A stretch of DNA of 53,982 nucleotides, taken from contig RFGH01000189.1 in NCBI GenBank assembly GCA_003696675.1, positions 1 to 53,982 on the forward strand, written 5' to 3'. Of this stretch, positions 32,718 through 41,600 are shown one piece after another (the stretch's first letter is position 1; the number at the start of each line of letters is the position of its first letter). Origin of the DNA: Planctomycetota bacterium. GTDB lineage: Bacteria > Planctomycetota > Phycisphaerae > Phycisphaerales > UBA1924. Under the pieces are notes generated by a model. It had not been told where the DNA came from. It did not search any database and saw only the letters and a program-made list of their open reading frames with translations. The translations under genes were made by a program, and so were the position numbers.

Positions 32718-34619
32718 ATGCCCGCAAACGCTCCAAATGCCGATCGCTTCAGGTTCATGCATCGGCCGATCGCCCGCCGCCGGGTGAGCCTCGCCGGGCT
32801 TGTTCTTATGGGGTTGACCGCCTGTCCCGCCCTCGGGGTCCAACCTGAAGACGGCGTGGCGGGGGCCTTCCAGCCGATCGAGCGGCTCGCAGACGAGTCC
32901 GGCCCGGCCATCGACGAAGTTGTCAAGCGGCTCCGAGATCCCGAAACAGTCCGTGAGACCCTCCAATCGCTCGCAGCCCTCACGATTGTCCCCCCCCCGC
33001 TCTGGCGGGATGTCTCGGTGCTGACAACCAGCGATCAGGATGGGGATGTCCGGATGCTGGCCGTCCGTGTGGTGACCCGATTCGCGACCCGGGAGGCGGT
33101 CACACTGCTTGTACGGCTGACCGGCGACGCCGATGAGACCGTCGCGAGCGAAGCGAAGTCCGGTCTCATCCAGCTCACAGCCACCGGTTCAGGGTGGGGC
33201 AGCGATCAGTGGAAGGCTTGGCTGGAAGCCACGGCCGGCTGGAACGACCGCACTTGGGCACGCCATCTCCTCGCGTGGCAGGCCGAAGCCCGGCGTCGGC
33301 TCGAGAGCGAGCTCGCGGGGCTGCGAGACGAATCGGTCGCGCTCTATCGGAAACTCCATGCCGAGTTGGATCCCGGGGGACGGACAGGCCTGATCGCCGA
33401 ACTGATCCGCGACGACCGGCCCTGGCTGCGGGATTTAGGGTTTGATCTGGCCGGGCGGGATGTCTCGGCAAGAACGGGGTTGGGAGAGGAGGTCGCCCGC
33501 GCCGCCGCCGACCGACTCCGCCACCCCGACCCGCGTGTCCGGGGAATGGCTGCGAACCTTGTCAGCCGGCTGGTGCCGCCGGATGCAATGTTGCTGCTGA
33601 CCGAGGCGTTGGCGGCGGAAAAGGATGCCCGGGCAGCCGAACCGATGCTGCTCGGTGTGGCGAGGTGGCCGAATCCAGAAGCCGTTGAACCGGCGATCAC
33701 CTGGCTGGAACGAGACGACGCCCCGATCGACGCTGCGGCGACGGCCTTGTGGGCATTCACGAACGCCGGTCTGCTCGATTCGGAGGATGATCAGGCCCGG
33801 GTGCTCGCTCGGCTCCGTGCCCTTGGGCTGGACCGCACGGGCGAGCCGGGCATGAGGATGCTCGTCCGGCTCGGCGGTGAGGCTGACCTCGCGCGTGTCG
33901 CCGCGTTGCTGACCGCCCCGGACAGCCCCCTCCGTGCGACGGCCGCGGAAGCGCTGGGCGAGTCCCCGGAAGGGACGGCCCGGCTGCTCGCACTGGCCAG
34001 CAATGACCCACGCCTGTTCGCGCCGACGGCGAGAGCCATCACCCGCCACGACCCGACGCCTGCGGGACTCCGGGCCATCGCAGGCTTGCCCGCGTTGCAG
34101 CCGGCCGATCGAGCCAGGGCCGTTCTCGCCCATGCCGAGCGGCTGGATGCCGGCCTCCTCGCGGAGGCAGTCGGCGCGGCGGGGCTTGATGATGAGCTGA
34201 CCGAACGGGTCCTAAGCCGGTTGGCTGAGAACGATGGCCAGAGCGAGCCGGGGGTCATCGATGGGCTGCTCGCCCTGGCCGAAGTCCGCATGCGGCTCGG
34301 TCTCCCCGATGCCGCGGGGGAGGTCATCGCTGCCCTGCTCGACGCTCCCCTTTCCGATGCCCAGCAGCAGCGGCTGCGTCGGGTACGCATCTGGCGCCGC
34401 CTGACGATTGGTGACACCGAGGGCGCATGGGCCATCGATTCGGCGACCTCTGAAGACTGGCTGGAAGCCCTCAGCAAGATGCCAGCGGACTGGGCCGACC
34501 GGTCGGACATGGCCGAACGGGCTTTGACGACCTTCGGCCAACAGCTCGATGCGGGGTCAAAGGCCCGGTTCGAGGCGATGCTCGCACCGCGGGACGGGTC
34601 TTCGTTGGAAGACTCTTAA
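32718..34619 (+). CDS. Secreted HEAT-repeat protein
   Basis: The 633-residue protein has an N-terminal signal peptide. The best signal starts at an internal ATG (32757, MHRPIARRRVSLAGLVLMGL, cleavage near ALG), so the first 13 residues may not be translated. The body is alanine/leucine-rich helical HEAT-type repeats, such as DVRMLAVRVVTRFATREAVT, PRVRGMAANLVSRLVPPD and SPLRATAAEALGESPEGT. No catalytic motif is seen. It shares a 56-bp divergent promoter region with the TPR gene. Function unknown; a scaffold in the periplasm is the simplest inference. Confidence 0.8.
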   Translation: MPANAPNADRFRFMHRPIARRRVSLAGLVLMGLTACPALGVQPEDGVAGAFQPIERLADESGPAIDEVVKRLRDPETVRETLQSLAALTIVPPPLWRDVSVLTTSDQDGDVRMLAVRVVTRFATREAVTLLVRLTGDADETVASEAKSGLIQLTATGSGWGSDQWKAWLEATAGWNDRTWARHLLAWQAEARRRLESELAGLRDESVALYRKLHAELDPGGRTGLIAELIRDDRPWLRDLGFDLAGRDVSARTGLGEEVARAAADRLRHPDPRVRGMAANLVSRLVPPDAMLLLTEALAAEKDARAAEPMLLGVARWPNPEAVEPAITWLERDDAPIDAAATALWAFTNAGLLDSEDDQARVLARLRALGLDRTGEPGMRMLVRLGGEADLARVAALLTAPDSPLRATAAEALGESPEGTARLLALASNDPRLFAPTARAITRHDPTPAGLRAIAGLPALQPADRARAVLAHAERLDAGLLAEAVGAAGLDDELTERVLSRLAENDGQSEPGVIDGLLALAEVRMRLGLPDAAGEVIAALLDAPLSDAQQQRLRRVRIWRRLTIGDTEGAWAIDSATSEDWLEALSKMPADWADRSDMAERALTTFGQQLDAGSKARFEAMLAPRDGSSLEDS

Positions 34620-34658
34620 ACGATCGAGAACGCCGCCGGATCGGTAAGTCCACCCTGC

Positions 34659-35477
34659 TCAACTATCGCGGTCGGAATGGCGGGCCTCGGTCGGAGCCGC
34701 CCGCCGGAACCGTCGGATGACCGCGCCGATGCCCCCCTGACGGCGATCAGTCACGGGGGCTGGCGTTCTTGCAGGCAGGACACCGCCGCGGCTCGGCATG
34801 GCTGCCAGGGCTTCGGCGATGGTCTCGAATCCTTCGAGGGGATCGCAGGCCGCCGTGATCCAGGCATCCCACCCGCGAGATGCCCGCCCCGCGACCCGCG
34901 AAACGCTCACCGTGGCGATGTGAGGCTCGATGCCCGTCAGGAGCCAAGCGGCAAGCATCGCGACCGCCCGGATGTCCTCGGATTCGGGCGTGCTGATGCC
35001 CTCGCGCCCGAGCAGGCCGAACAGCTCGTACTGAACCGATCCCCGGCGATCGATGAGCACCCGGGCCGAGTCGATTCGCGCCCCGGAAAGCCCGTGGGCT
35101 CTGGCTGTGGCGATCGCGTCCAACAGCTGCTCAACGACCCGGGCAACCTCGGGGACCTCGAGCCGACCGTTCTTGCGTGCGAGAAGGTCCGCCACCGTCA
35201 CCAAACCTTCCTGGTTGCCGGTGTAGGGTGTCACGAGGCACATGCGGCCCTGCTCATCGAAGCTGTAGGCCTCAACGGGCAGCAGATGAGCATGTTTCGG
35301 ACGGGCCAGCTTGGCCACCCGATCGACCAGACGGCGGCGCTCGCTGGCGTCATGGAGCGCGGCATGCCGGTAAACCACATGATCCGTGTCGTTCAGCTCG
35401 TGCAGCGCAATCCAACGCTCCCACGCCCCGAGCGGGGTGAGAGGGCGGATCAGGGTGTAGGGGCCGAATCGTTGCAA
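34659..35477 (-). CDS. Protein-kinase-like protein without catalytic residues (pseudokinase)
   Basis: The 272-residue protein follows the outline of a bacterial Ser/Thr kinase of the PknB type. It has an N-terminal GPYTLIRPLTPLGAWERW, a HAHLLPVEAYSFDEQGRMCL hinge region and a helix ending TARAHGLSGARIDSARVLID. The catalytic residues are absent. The lysine strand reads VVYRHA, the HRDLKPxN loop is replaced by SGARIDSARV, and DFG by ELFG. No membrane helix is visible. A degenerate kinase used for binding or allostery is the best reading. It ends in a basic tail and stands alone. Confidence 0.68.
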   Translation of the reverse strand: MQRFGPYTLIRPLTPLGAWERWIALHELNDTDHVVYRHAALHDASERRRLVDRVAKLARPKHAHLLPVEAYSFDEQGRMCLVTPYTGNQEGLVTVADLLARKNGRLEVPEVARVVEQLLDAIATARAHGLSGARIDSARVLIDRRGSVQYELFGLLGREGISTPESEDIRAVAMLAAWLLTGIEPHIATVSVSRVAGRASRGWDAWITAACDPLEGFETIAEALAAMPSRGGVLPARTPAPVTDRRQGGIGAVIRRFRRAAPTEARHSDRDS

Positions 35478-35659
35478 GGCGGTTGGATCTCGACGCGAAG
35501 ACGGGCATCGCCCAGTCCGGGAAGCGACTCGTTCAGGAGGACAGGATACGCAGACTGCTGCGTCTGGTCAGCTGACGCAATATCGGCCCCGGGGGACCGT
35601 TTTGTCCAACGGACAACAGTTGCGACGATACGACCCTCCCGGAACCCGAGCAAGTGCGA

Positions 35660-35665
35660 TATAAT
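35660..35665 (+). promoter_or_regulatory. Consensus -10 element upstream of homogentisate dioxygenase
   Basis: The 318-bp gap 35478-35795 between the pseudokinase and hmgA contains a perfect TATAAT at 35660-35665, 130 bp before the hmgA start. I see no good -35 at 16-18 bp. The rest of the gap shows no gene and no repeat I can support. Confidence 0.4.
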
Positions 35666-35795
35666 GGGCTATTCGGCCGGTCGACGCCCGGGCACTTCGA
35701 ACGCCCGGACCGAGACGGTGGCCAGAGGGAGCCCCGCTCCCGGCCGAAGAACGCCCTCCCCAGCCCGCGGGTTCGGGGAAGATGAGGCCGGTTCG

Positions 35796-37106
35796 ATGCC
35801 GTACTACACCAAGATGGGCAAACTGCCAAAGACCCGTCACATCCAGTTCCGTCGCCCGGACGGTGCGCTGTACTCCGAAGAGCTGTTCGGTACCGAAGGA
35901 TTCGTCGGGCCAACCAGCACGCTTTACCACATCCACCCCCCGACCCAGGTGTCCGGCTGGAAAACGCTCTACTCGACCAAGGTCGAGTATGTCGAGCAGG
36001 ATGTCATGCGGATGCGTCACGCGAAAACCCAGCACATGAAGCCCAGAGGCGACGCCGTCACCGGGCGGGTTGTGCTGTACGGCAATGCGGATGTGGAGAT
36101 GTCCGTATGCGTGCCCGCCGAACAAATGAACTATCACTTCAAGAACGGCCAGGGCGACGAGTGCCTGTTCTTCCACTACGGCTCGGGCGTGTGCTACACC
36201 ATGTTCGGGACGCTCAAGTTCGGCCCCAAGGACTACCTGATCATCCCAAAGGGGACGATCTACACCATCGTCTTCAACGAGCGACCGGACGACGGCTCGG
36301 ACGACGATGCGTTCGGCGGTTATCCAAAGAGTGAGATGCCCTTCGGCAAGTTCATCGGCTTCGAGACCTGCAACGCCAGCCACATCCTGCCACCACCGCG
36401 ATATCTCTCCAAGCAGACCAGCCAGTTCCTCGAGCACGCCCCCTATTGCGAGCGTGACCTCGTGCTGCCAGAAGAGCCTCTGACATTTGACGAACGCGGC
36501 GAGTTCGAGGTCCGCATCAAGGCACGCGACCGCGTCCATTCGTATATCTATCCCTACCACCCGCTGGATGTGGTGGGCTGGGATGGCTGCTACTACCCCT
36601 ACATATTCAACATCGAAAGCTTCGCCCCGATCGTCGGCAAGGTGCACATGCCGCCGCCGATCCATCAGACCTTCGAGGGCCACAACTTCGTCATCTGCTC
36701 GTTCTGCCCGCGGATGCTCGACTTCCACCCCGAAGCCATCCCCGTGCCGTACAACCACTCGAACATCGACTCGGACGAGATTCTGTATTATGTCGAGGGC
36801 AACTACAAGGCTCGACGCGGGATCAGTTCCGGTTCGATCTCTGTCCATCCACAGGGGATCCCCCACGGCCCACACCCCGGAACCGTCGAGGCGTCGCTCG
36901 GCAAGACCTACACCGACGAACTCGCGGTGATGTGCGACACCTTCCGCCCCATGTTCCCGACCAAGGCCGCCATCGAGATCGATGACCCCCAGTACCCCGA
37001 GTCCTGGCGAAGCGATCACTTCGCCCCCGGCGAGGTCCGTGCGGCGAACGATCAGGACGCGCCGAAGGTCAAAGCCAACGGTGCCGCGGTGAATACTTGG
37101 GACTGA
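35796..37106 (+). CDS. hmgA: Homogentisate 1,2-dioxygenase
   Basis: HmgA opens the ring of homogentisate to maleylacetoacetate in tyrosine catabolism, using non-heme iron. The 436-residue product has the family's length. The N-terminal cupin contains QFRRPDGALYSEELFG and FKNGQGDECLFFHYGSG. Likely iron ligands are in PYNHSNIDSDEILYYVEG and HPQGIPHGPHPGTVEAS. ATG 35796 gives the conserved start MPYYTKMGKLPKTRH; upstream frame has no homologous content. Its pathway partner HPPD lies 8 kb away on the other strand. A strong terminator follows the gene. Confidence 0.9.
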   Translation: MPYYTKMGKLPKTRHIQFRRPDGALYSEELFGTEGFVGPTSTLYHIHPPTQVSGWKTLYSTKVEYVEQDVMRMRHAKTQHMKPRGDAVTGRVVLYGNADVEMSVCVPAEQMNYHFKNGQGDECLFFHYGSGVCYTMFGTLKFGPKDYLIIPKGTIYTIVFNERPDDGSDDDAFGGYPKSEMPFGKFIGFETCNASHILPPPRYLSKQTSQFLEHAPYCERDLVLPEEPLTFDERGEFEVRIKARDRVHSYIYPYHPLDVVGWDGCYYPYIFNIESFAPIVGKVHMPPPIHQTFEGHNFVICSFCPRMLDFHPEAIPVPYNHSNIDSDEILYYVEGNYKARRGISSGSISVHPQGIPHGPHPGTVEASLGKTYTDELAVMCDTFRPMFPTKAAIEIDDPQYPESWRSDHFAPGEVRAANDQDAPKVKANGAAVNTWD

Positions 37107-37130
37107 CGGAACTCTCGACGACGCTCCATC

Positions 37131-37155
37131 AGGTGCGGCCCTGCCGCACCTTTTT
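37131..37155 (+). terminator. Intrinsic terminator after homogentisate dioxygenase
   Basis: AGGTGCGG and CCGCACCT form an 8-bp stem around CCCTG, followed by TTTTTC, 25 bp after the stop codon. Confidence 0.9.
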
Positions 37156-37209
37156 CTTTACCATGCCCCTCTCGCATCGGGGCGGACGCACGCCTCGAAA
37201 CAACCCACC

Positions 37210-38502
37210 ATGCCCCCCACCCTCACCATTCTGGCGATCGGCGACGAACTGACCTGCGGCGAGCGGGTCGACACCAACTCGGCCTGGATCGCCGCCAAGG
37301 CCGCCGCCCGCGGCGCACGGATCGCCGAGCACCGCACCGCGGCGGACGACCGACCGCTCATCGCGGATGCGATTCGCGAACTGGCCGCCCGCTCCGATGT
37401 GCTCGTGGTCACCGGCGGGCTGGGTCCAACGCTCGATGACCTGACCCGGCACGCGTTGGGTGATGTGCTTGGCGAACCGCTCGTGGAAGATGCCGCGACG
37501 ATGGACGCCCTGCGAGTCTGGTACGCCGGTCGCGGGCGGGCGATGCCCGACGCCAACCGCATCCAGGCGATGCGTCCGCCGTCTGCACGCTGCCTGGACA
37601 ATCCCAACGGCACCGCCCCGGGCCTGCACGCCAAGGTTGGGCGAACGGAAGTCTTCTGCCTTCCCGGCCCGCCGCGCGAGATGATGCCGATGTTCGAGCG
37701 GTTCGTGCTGCCCGCGTTGCGGGACGACTCGGGCGAGGTCGTCAGGGTGCGGACCGTGCCGACCTTCGGTCTGGGCGAGTCCACCGTGGCCGACCTGCTC
37801 GGTGATCTGATGGATCGCACCCGCAACCCGATGGTCGGCACCACCGCCTCGGGCTGCATCGTGACCTGCCGGATCCGCTACGCAGGTCCGCCCGACGGCG
37901 CCGATGCCGCGCTCGCCGACACCGTGGAACGCGTGAAGACCGCCCTCGGCCCGGCGGTGCTGGTCGACCACGACGAACACGACGACGGGCTGGTGCTCGT
38001 GCGCACCGTGGGCGACCTGCTCCGGGAGCGTCGCCAAACGGTCGCCACAGTCGAATCCTGCACGGGCGGGCTGGTGGGCGAGATGATCACCCGCCTGCCC
38101 GGCTCGTCCGACATCTTCGCCGGTGGATTGCTGACCTACTCGAACGAACTCAAATCTCGGCTCGCCGGCGTGGACGAGTCCCTGATCGCCCGCCACGGCG
38201 CGGTGTCGCGTGAGGTGGCCGCGGCCATGGCCCGCGGCGGGCTGGACCGCTGCCAATCCCACCACGCCCTGGCCATCACCGGCGTGGCCGGACCGGGCGG
38301 CGGTTCCGAATCCAAACCGGTCGGCACCGTCTGGATCGCCCGGGCCTCTCGGGATGGCACACTGGATACCCGCCAGTTCCTGTTCCGGGGCGGACGCGAC
38401 TCGGTCCGGCTGTGGTCGGCCACAACGGCGCTCGGCATGCTCCGCCTGCATCTCGTCGGGGCGGCGATGGACCTGCTCGGTCAGGTCGAGGCGGCGTCCT
38501 GA
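37210..38502 (+). CDS. cinA: CinA-family protein (molybdopterin-binding domain plus nicotinamide-nucleotide amidase domain)
   Basis: The 430-residue protein has both parts of CinA. The N-terminal MoCF_biosynth-like domain shows LTILAIGDELTCGERVDTNS, VLVVTGGLGPTLDDLTR and EVFCLPGPPREMMPMFE. The C-terminal CinA/PncC domain shows VATVESCTGGLVGEMITRLP, GGLLTYSNELKSRL and HHALAITGVAGPGGGS. The first acts on ADP-ribose-type compounds and the second deamidates nicotinamide mononucleotide, in NAD salvage. ATG 37210 is the natural start. Its 3' end overlaps the converging EamA-like gene by 22 bp. Confidence 0.93.
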   Translation: MPPTLTILAIGDELTCGERVDTNSAWIAAKAAARGARIAEHRTAADDRPLIADAIRELAARSDVLVVTGGLGPTLDDLTRHALGDVLGEPLVEDAATMDALRVWYAGRGRAMPDANRIQAMRPPSARCLDNPNGTAPGLHAKVGRTEVFCLPGPPREMMPMFERFVLPALRDDSGEVVRVRTVPTFGLGESTVADLLGDLMDRTRNPMVGTTASGCIVTCRIRYAGPPDGADAALADTVERVKTALGPAVLVDHDEHDDGLVLVRTVGDLLRERRQTVATVESCTGGLVGEMITRLPGSSDIFAGGLLTYSNELKSRLAGVDESLIARHGAVSREVAAAMARGGLDRCQSHHALAITGVAGPGGGSESKPVGTVWIARASRDGTLDTRQFLFRGGRDSVRLWSATTALGMLRLHLVGAAMDLLGQVEAAS

Positions 38503-38975
38503 GGCAGGGTCGCCGGTTTGGAGTGGCCGCCCGAAGCGAGCAGAACCACCCCGGACAGAACCAGCACGAGCGCGACGACCTTGCGAAGGGTGAGCGACTC
38601 ACCAAGGAACGCCGCTCCCAGAATCACGGCAGCCGCCGGCGCCACCGTGAAAGCAATGGGCTTCATCCGCGAAACCTCGCCCAGGCTGATCGACACATAG
38701 AAACAGATCATGGCGGCCGCCCCGGCGATCACCCCCGACCCCACGACCAGCAGCAGCCATTCTTTCGTGCCCAGCGTGCCCAGCCCCCTGCCCGCCGCCG
38801 AGGGCGCCATCCTGTGCGCCAGCCCGAACGCCAGCCAGATCAGCGGCAGCGCAATAGACGAGCGGATCGCCACGGCCATGAACGGGCCGACTTTGCCGGT
38901 GTGCAGCACCGCCCGGGCGCACACCTCGCCGACTCCCCAGCACAAACCCGCCAGCACCGCGAACAGAACACCCAT
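38481..38975 (-). CDS. Single-domain EamA/DMT-type transporter
   Basis: The 164-residue protein carries one EamA unit of five membrane helices instead of the usual ten-helix pair: MGVLFAVLAGLCWGVGEVCA, MAVAIRSSIALPLIWLAFGL, WLLLVVGSGVIAGAAAMICF, PIAFTVAPAAAVILGAAFLG and VVALVLVLSGVVLLASG. GGAGGT before ATG 38973-38975 fixes the start. Half-size members work as dimers. The C-terminal GESLTLRKVVALVLVLSGV is a typical EamA end. The substrate is unknown. Confidence 0.85.
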   Translation of the reverse strand: MGVLFAVLAGLCWGVGEVCARAVLHTGKVGPFMAVAIRSSIALPLIWLAFGLAHRMAPSAAGRGLGTLGTKEWLLLVVGSGVIAGAAAMICFYVSISLGEVSRMKPIAFTVAPAAAVILGAAFLGESLTLRKVVALVLVLSGVVLLASGGHSKPATLPQDAAST

Positions 38976-39100
38976 CGGACACCTCCACGCCCGAAGCATC
39001 GCGGGCGCACGCCTACCATCGGCTCCCGGGCTCCGGCGGGTCGAACCCCGACCCCGGAATACGGGATTGCAGGATTCAAACCCAGCTTGAGGGAGCTGTC

Positions 39101-40297
39101 ATGTCGAACCAGCCCGTGATCGTCGCCGCCCGCCGCACCCCCATCGGCAAGTTCTTCGGGGCCTTGTCCTCGGTCCCCTCGCCGCAGCTCGGGGCGTATG
39201 CCATCGAGGCCTGCCTGAAGGATGTCCCCGCGGCCAAGGACACCGTGGACGAATGCGTCATGGGCTGTGTCCTCCAGGCGGGGCTGGGCCAGAATCCCGC
39301 CCGCCAGGCCGGGCTCAAGGCCGGACTGCCCACCACTCTGTCCGCCAAGACCATCAACAAGGTGTGCGGCTCGGGTCTGGAGGCCGTCATAATGGCCGCC
39401 CAGTCCATCAAGGCGGGCGACAACCACTGCGTGATCGCCGGCGGCATGGAGAACATGACCGCGGCCCCGCACTTCGCCAATGTCCGCAACGGCATCAAGT
39501 ACGGCCCGGGCACCATGGAAGACCACATGGCGTTCGACGGGCTGCGCTGCGCGTTCGAGTGCTGGCCAATGGGCAACGCCGCCGACCACATCGCCGCCAA
39601 GTACGGCATCACCCGCGAGGACCAGGACCGCTTCGGCGCTCAGAGCCACAACCGGGCCGAGAAGGCGCAGGCCGAGGGTTGGTTCAACGCCGAGATTGTG
39701 CCGCTGACCAGCGAGCAAGTCGGCAACCGCAAGAACCCCGGCCCGGACGGCGGCTTGGCGGCCGACGAGGGCGTGCGCCCCGGCTCGACCCCCGATGCCC
39801 TTGCCAAGCTCCGCCCGGCCTTCGCTAAGGACGGCACGGTCACCGCGGGCAACGCTTCCCAGATCTCCGACGGCGCAGCCGCGACGATCGTGATGAGCGA
39901 GGACAAGTCCAACGAACTCGGCATCAAGCCCATCGCAAAGATCGTCGCGTACCACACCTCCGGCGTGGACCCCAGGGACATCTTCGCCGCCCCGATCGAG
40001 GGCGTGAAGGGCGCCCTCAAGAAGGCCGGTTGGTCCAAGGACGATGTGGATCTCTATGAGATCAATGAGGCGTTCGCGGCCCAGGTGCTCTGCAACATCA
40101 AGGAGATCGGCATTTCCGAGGACAAGCTGAATATCTGCGGCGGCGGCGTGGCGCTTGGGCACCCGATCGGAGCCTCCGGCACCCGCATCCTGGTCACCCT
40201 GTTGCACCAGCTCAAGCGCACCGGCGGCAAGAAGGGCGTCGCGGCGCTGTGCTTGGGCGGGGGGAACTCGGTGGCGATGGCCGTCGAGATGGTGTGA
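39101..40297 (+). CDS. Acetyl-CoA C-acetyltransferase (thiolase)
   Basis: The 398-residue protein is a biosynthetic-type thiolase that joins or splits acetoacetyl-CoA. The nucleophilic cysteine is in TINKVCGSGLEAVIMAAQSI. The catalytic histidine is in GGGVALGHPIGASGTRI and the second cysteine in ALCLGGGNSVAMAVEM. The ligand loop YEINEAFAAQ is also present. GAGGGAGC precedes the ATG. It is followed 66 nt later by a short-chain dehydrogenase gene, which is not an obvious PhaB. No other beta-oxidation genes adjoin. Candidate names atoB or phaA cannot be separated by sequence. Confidence 0.93.
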   Translation: MSNQPVIVAARRTPIGKFFGALSSVPSPQLGAYAIEACLKDVPAAKDTVDECVMGCVLQAGLGQNPARQAGLKAGLPTTLSAKTINKVCGSGLEAVIMAAQSIKAGDNHCVIAGGMENMTAAPHFANVRNGIKYGPGTMEDHMAFDGLRCAFECWPMGNAADHIAAKYGITREDQDRFGAQSHNRAEKAQAEGWFNAEIVPLTSEQVGNRKNPGPDGGLAADEGVRPGSTPDALAKLRPAFAKDGTVTAGNASQISDGAAATIVMSEDKSNELGIKPIAKIVAYHTSGVDPRDIFAAPIEGVKGALKKAGWSKDDVDLYEINEAFAAQVLCNIKEIGISEDKLNICGGGVALGHPIGASGTRILVTLLHQLKRTGGKKGVAALCLGGGNSVAMAVEMV

Positions 40298-40363
40298 CTG
40301 CGACCAACAATCGGAATCGATCCCGTCGCCCCGACCCATCACCGGCGGGGCTACGCTCTTTTC

Positions 40364-41053
40364 ATGACGATGATCCTTATCACCGGCGCCAATCGCGGCA
40401 TCGGGCTTGCCCTTGCGCAGAACGCCTCCAAACGCGGCTGGTCCGTCATCGGCACCGCCCGTGACCCCGGCAAGGCCGACAAGCTCAAGAACATCCCCGG
40501 GGTCCGCGTCGAGCGGCTCGACGCCGATTCGGACGATTCCTGCAAGGCCCTCGCCAACTCCCTTGCCGGAAGCCCCATCGACATCCTAATCAACAACGCG
40601 GGCATCTCGCCGGACAAAAGCAAGAACCTCGAGTCGTTCGATCCGGAGGCATACATGGCTTGCCTGCGGACGAACTCGGTCGGGCCGCTGCTCGTGACCC
40701 GGGCACTGCTGCCCAATATCGAGGCCTCCGGCCGCAAGCTCGTGGTCCAGATCTCAAGCATCATGGGCAGCCTGACCAACGCCGCGGACCAGAACTGGAA
40801 GGGCAACCTCGCCTACCACAGCTCCAAATCGGCGCTGAACATGGCCAACATACTGATCGCGAACTCGCTGAAAGAGAAGGGCATCGCGTGCGTGGCCATC
40901 CACCCCGGCTGGGTCCAGACGGACATGGGCGGGCCCAACGCCCATCTGACGCCCGACGCCTCGGCGGCGTCGATCTTGGACACGGTCGAGAAGCTCAGCG
41001 TGAAGGATGCCGGGGCCTACCTCAACTACGACGGCAAGCCCCTACCCTGGTAA
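40364..41053 (+). CDS. Short-chain dehydrogenase/reductase, C-factor-like
   Basis: The 229-residue SDR has the cofactor motif TGANRGIG, the NNAG structural motif (DILINNAGISPDKS), the catalytic serine in VVQISSIMGSL and YxxxK as YHSSK. The layout is close to C-factor/CsgA-like SDRs, with a short C-terminus (HPGWVQTDMGGPNA). The acidic residue that would select NAD is not clear, because RDPGKAD follows strand 2; NADP use is possible. It lies between the thiolase and a small globin-like gene. The substrate is unknown. Confidence 0.9.
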   Translation: MTMILITGANRGIGLALAQNASKRGWSVIGTARDPGKADKLKNIPGVRVERLDADSDDSCKALANSLAGSPIDILINNAGISPDKSKNLESFDPEAYMACLRTNSVGPLLVTRALLPNIEASGRKLVVQISSIMGSLTNAADQNWKGNLAYHSSKSALNMANILIANSLKEKGIACVAIHPGWVQTDMGGPNAHLTPDASAASILDTVEKLSVKDAGAYLNYDGKPLPW

Positions 41054-41133
41054 GACGGGCACTGATTCCGCTCAAGCGGCCCCTCCGCCGGCCCGATAGC
41101 CACCAACGGTTCTCGGACACACGGAGGTTTTCC

Positions 41134-41499
41134 ATGCCGCTGACCCCGCCGCAGCTCGACCGCATCGCCCGCTCGTTCGCCCTGATCGCCGACCGTCCGG
41201 AGGATCTCCGGTCATCCTTCGATGCCGAGATGGCCCGTCGCGGCGCGACCTGCCCTCGACCGTCGGCCCGGATCGTGGCCGAACTGCTGGACATCGCTTC
41301 CACCGCGGCTCGCACTGACGGCGCGGCGTTCATGCGGGACTCAGCCGACCGGGCCTCGTGGGGCGCCGAGGAGCACGCATTGCTCGCGGCCGTCGCCGAT
41401 CTCTGCGACTACGCCTGGACCCGTCGGCTGGAGAACGACTGGGCTGTGCTGGTGGCTTGCGCGGTCGAGCGAGCCATGGCGTCCAGAGTCGCCGCCTGA
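41134..41499 (+). CDS. Small helical protein, possibly a divergent globin
   Basis: The 121-residue protein starts at ATG 41134 after GGAGGTTTTCC. It is all-helical in appearance. Its start LTPPQLDRIARSFALIADRP recalls the first helices of bacterial globins. The segment DRASWGAEEHALLAAVADLC recalls the globin F-G region RHxxYGVxxEHY, but the proximal histidine position is not a histidine. The end ENDWAVLVACAVERAM resembles helix H. If a globin, it probably does not bind heme in the normal way. The match is by eye and weak, so a plain hypothetical protein is the fallback reading. Confidence 0.6.
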   Translation: MPLTPPQLDRIARSFALIADRPEDLRSSFDAEMARRGATCPRPSARIVAELLDIASTAARTDGAAFMRDSADRASWGAEEHALLAAVADLCDYAWTRRLENDWAVLVACAVERAMASRVAA

Positions 41500-41600
41500 G
41501 CGGCCATCCCCAGCCGCCCGCCTACGATTCCGGCCCTCCCGGTCGGAATGCCCGCGCGTCGCGGACGCTCCGCGCCCGGATGCTCTGAAGGCGGGATTGC

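Noticed and set aside
35568..37019. 483-codon ORF antisense to homogentisate dioxygenase
   Set aside because: Valine/aspartate/glycine-rich shadow without a family match; the plus strand has a complete enzyme.
38840..40342. 500-codon ORF antisense to the thiolase gene
   Set aside because: Shadow of a strongly GC-biased gene; no motif and it crosses a separate real gene boundary.
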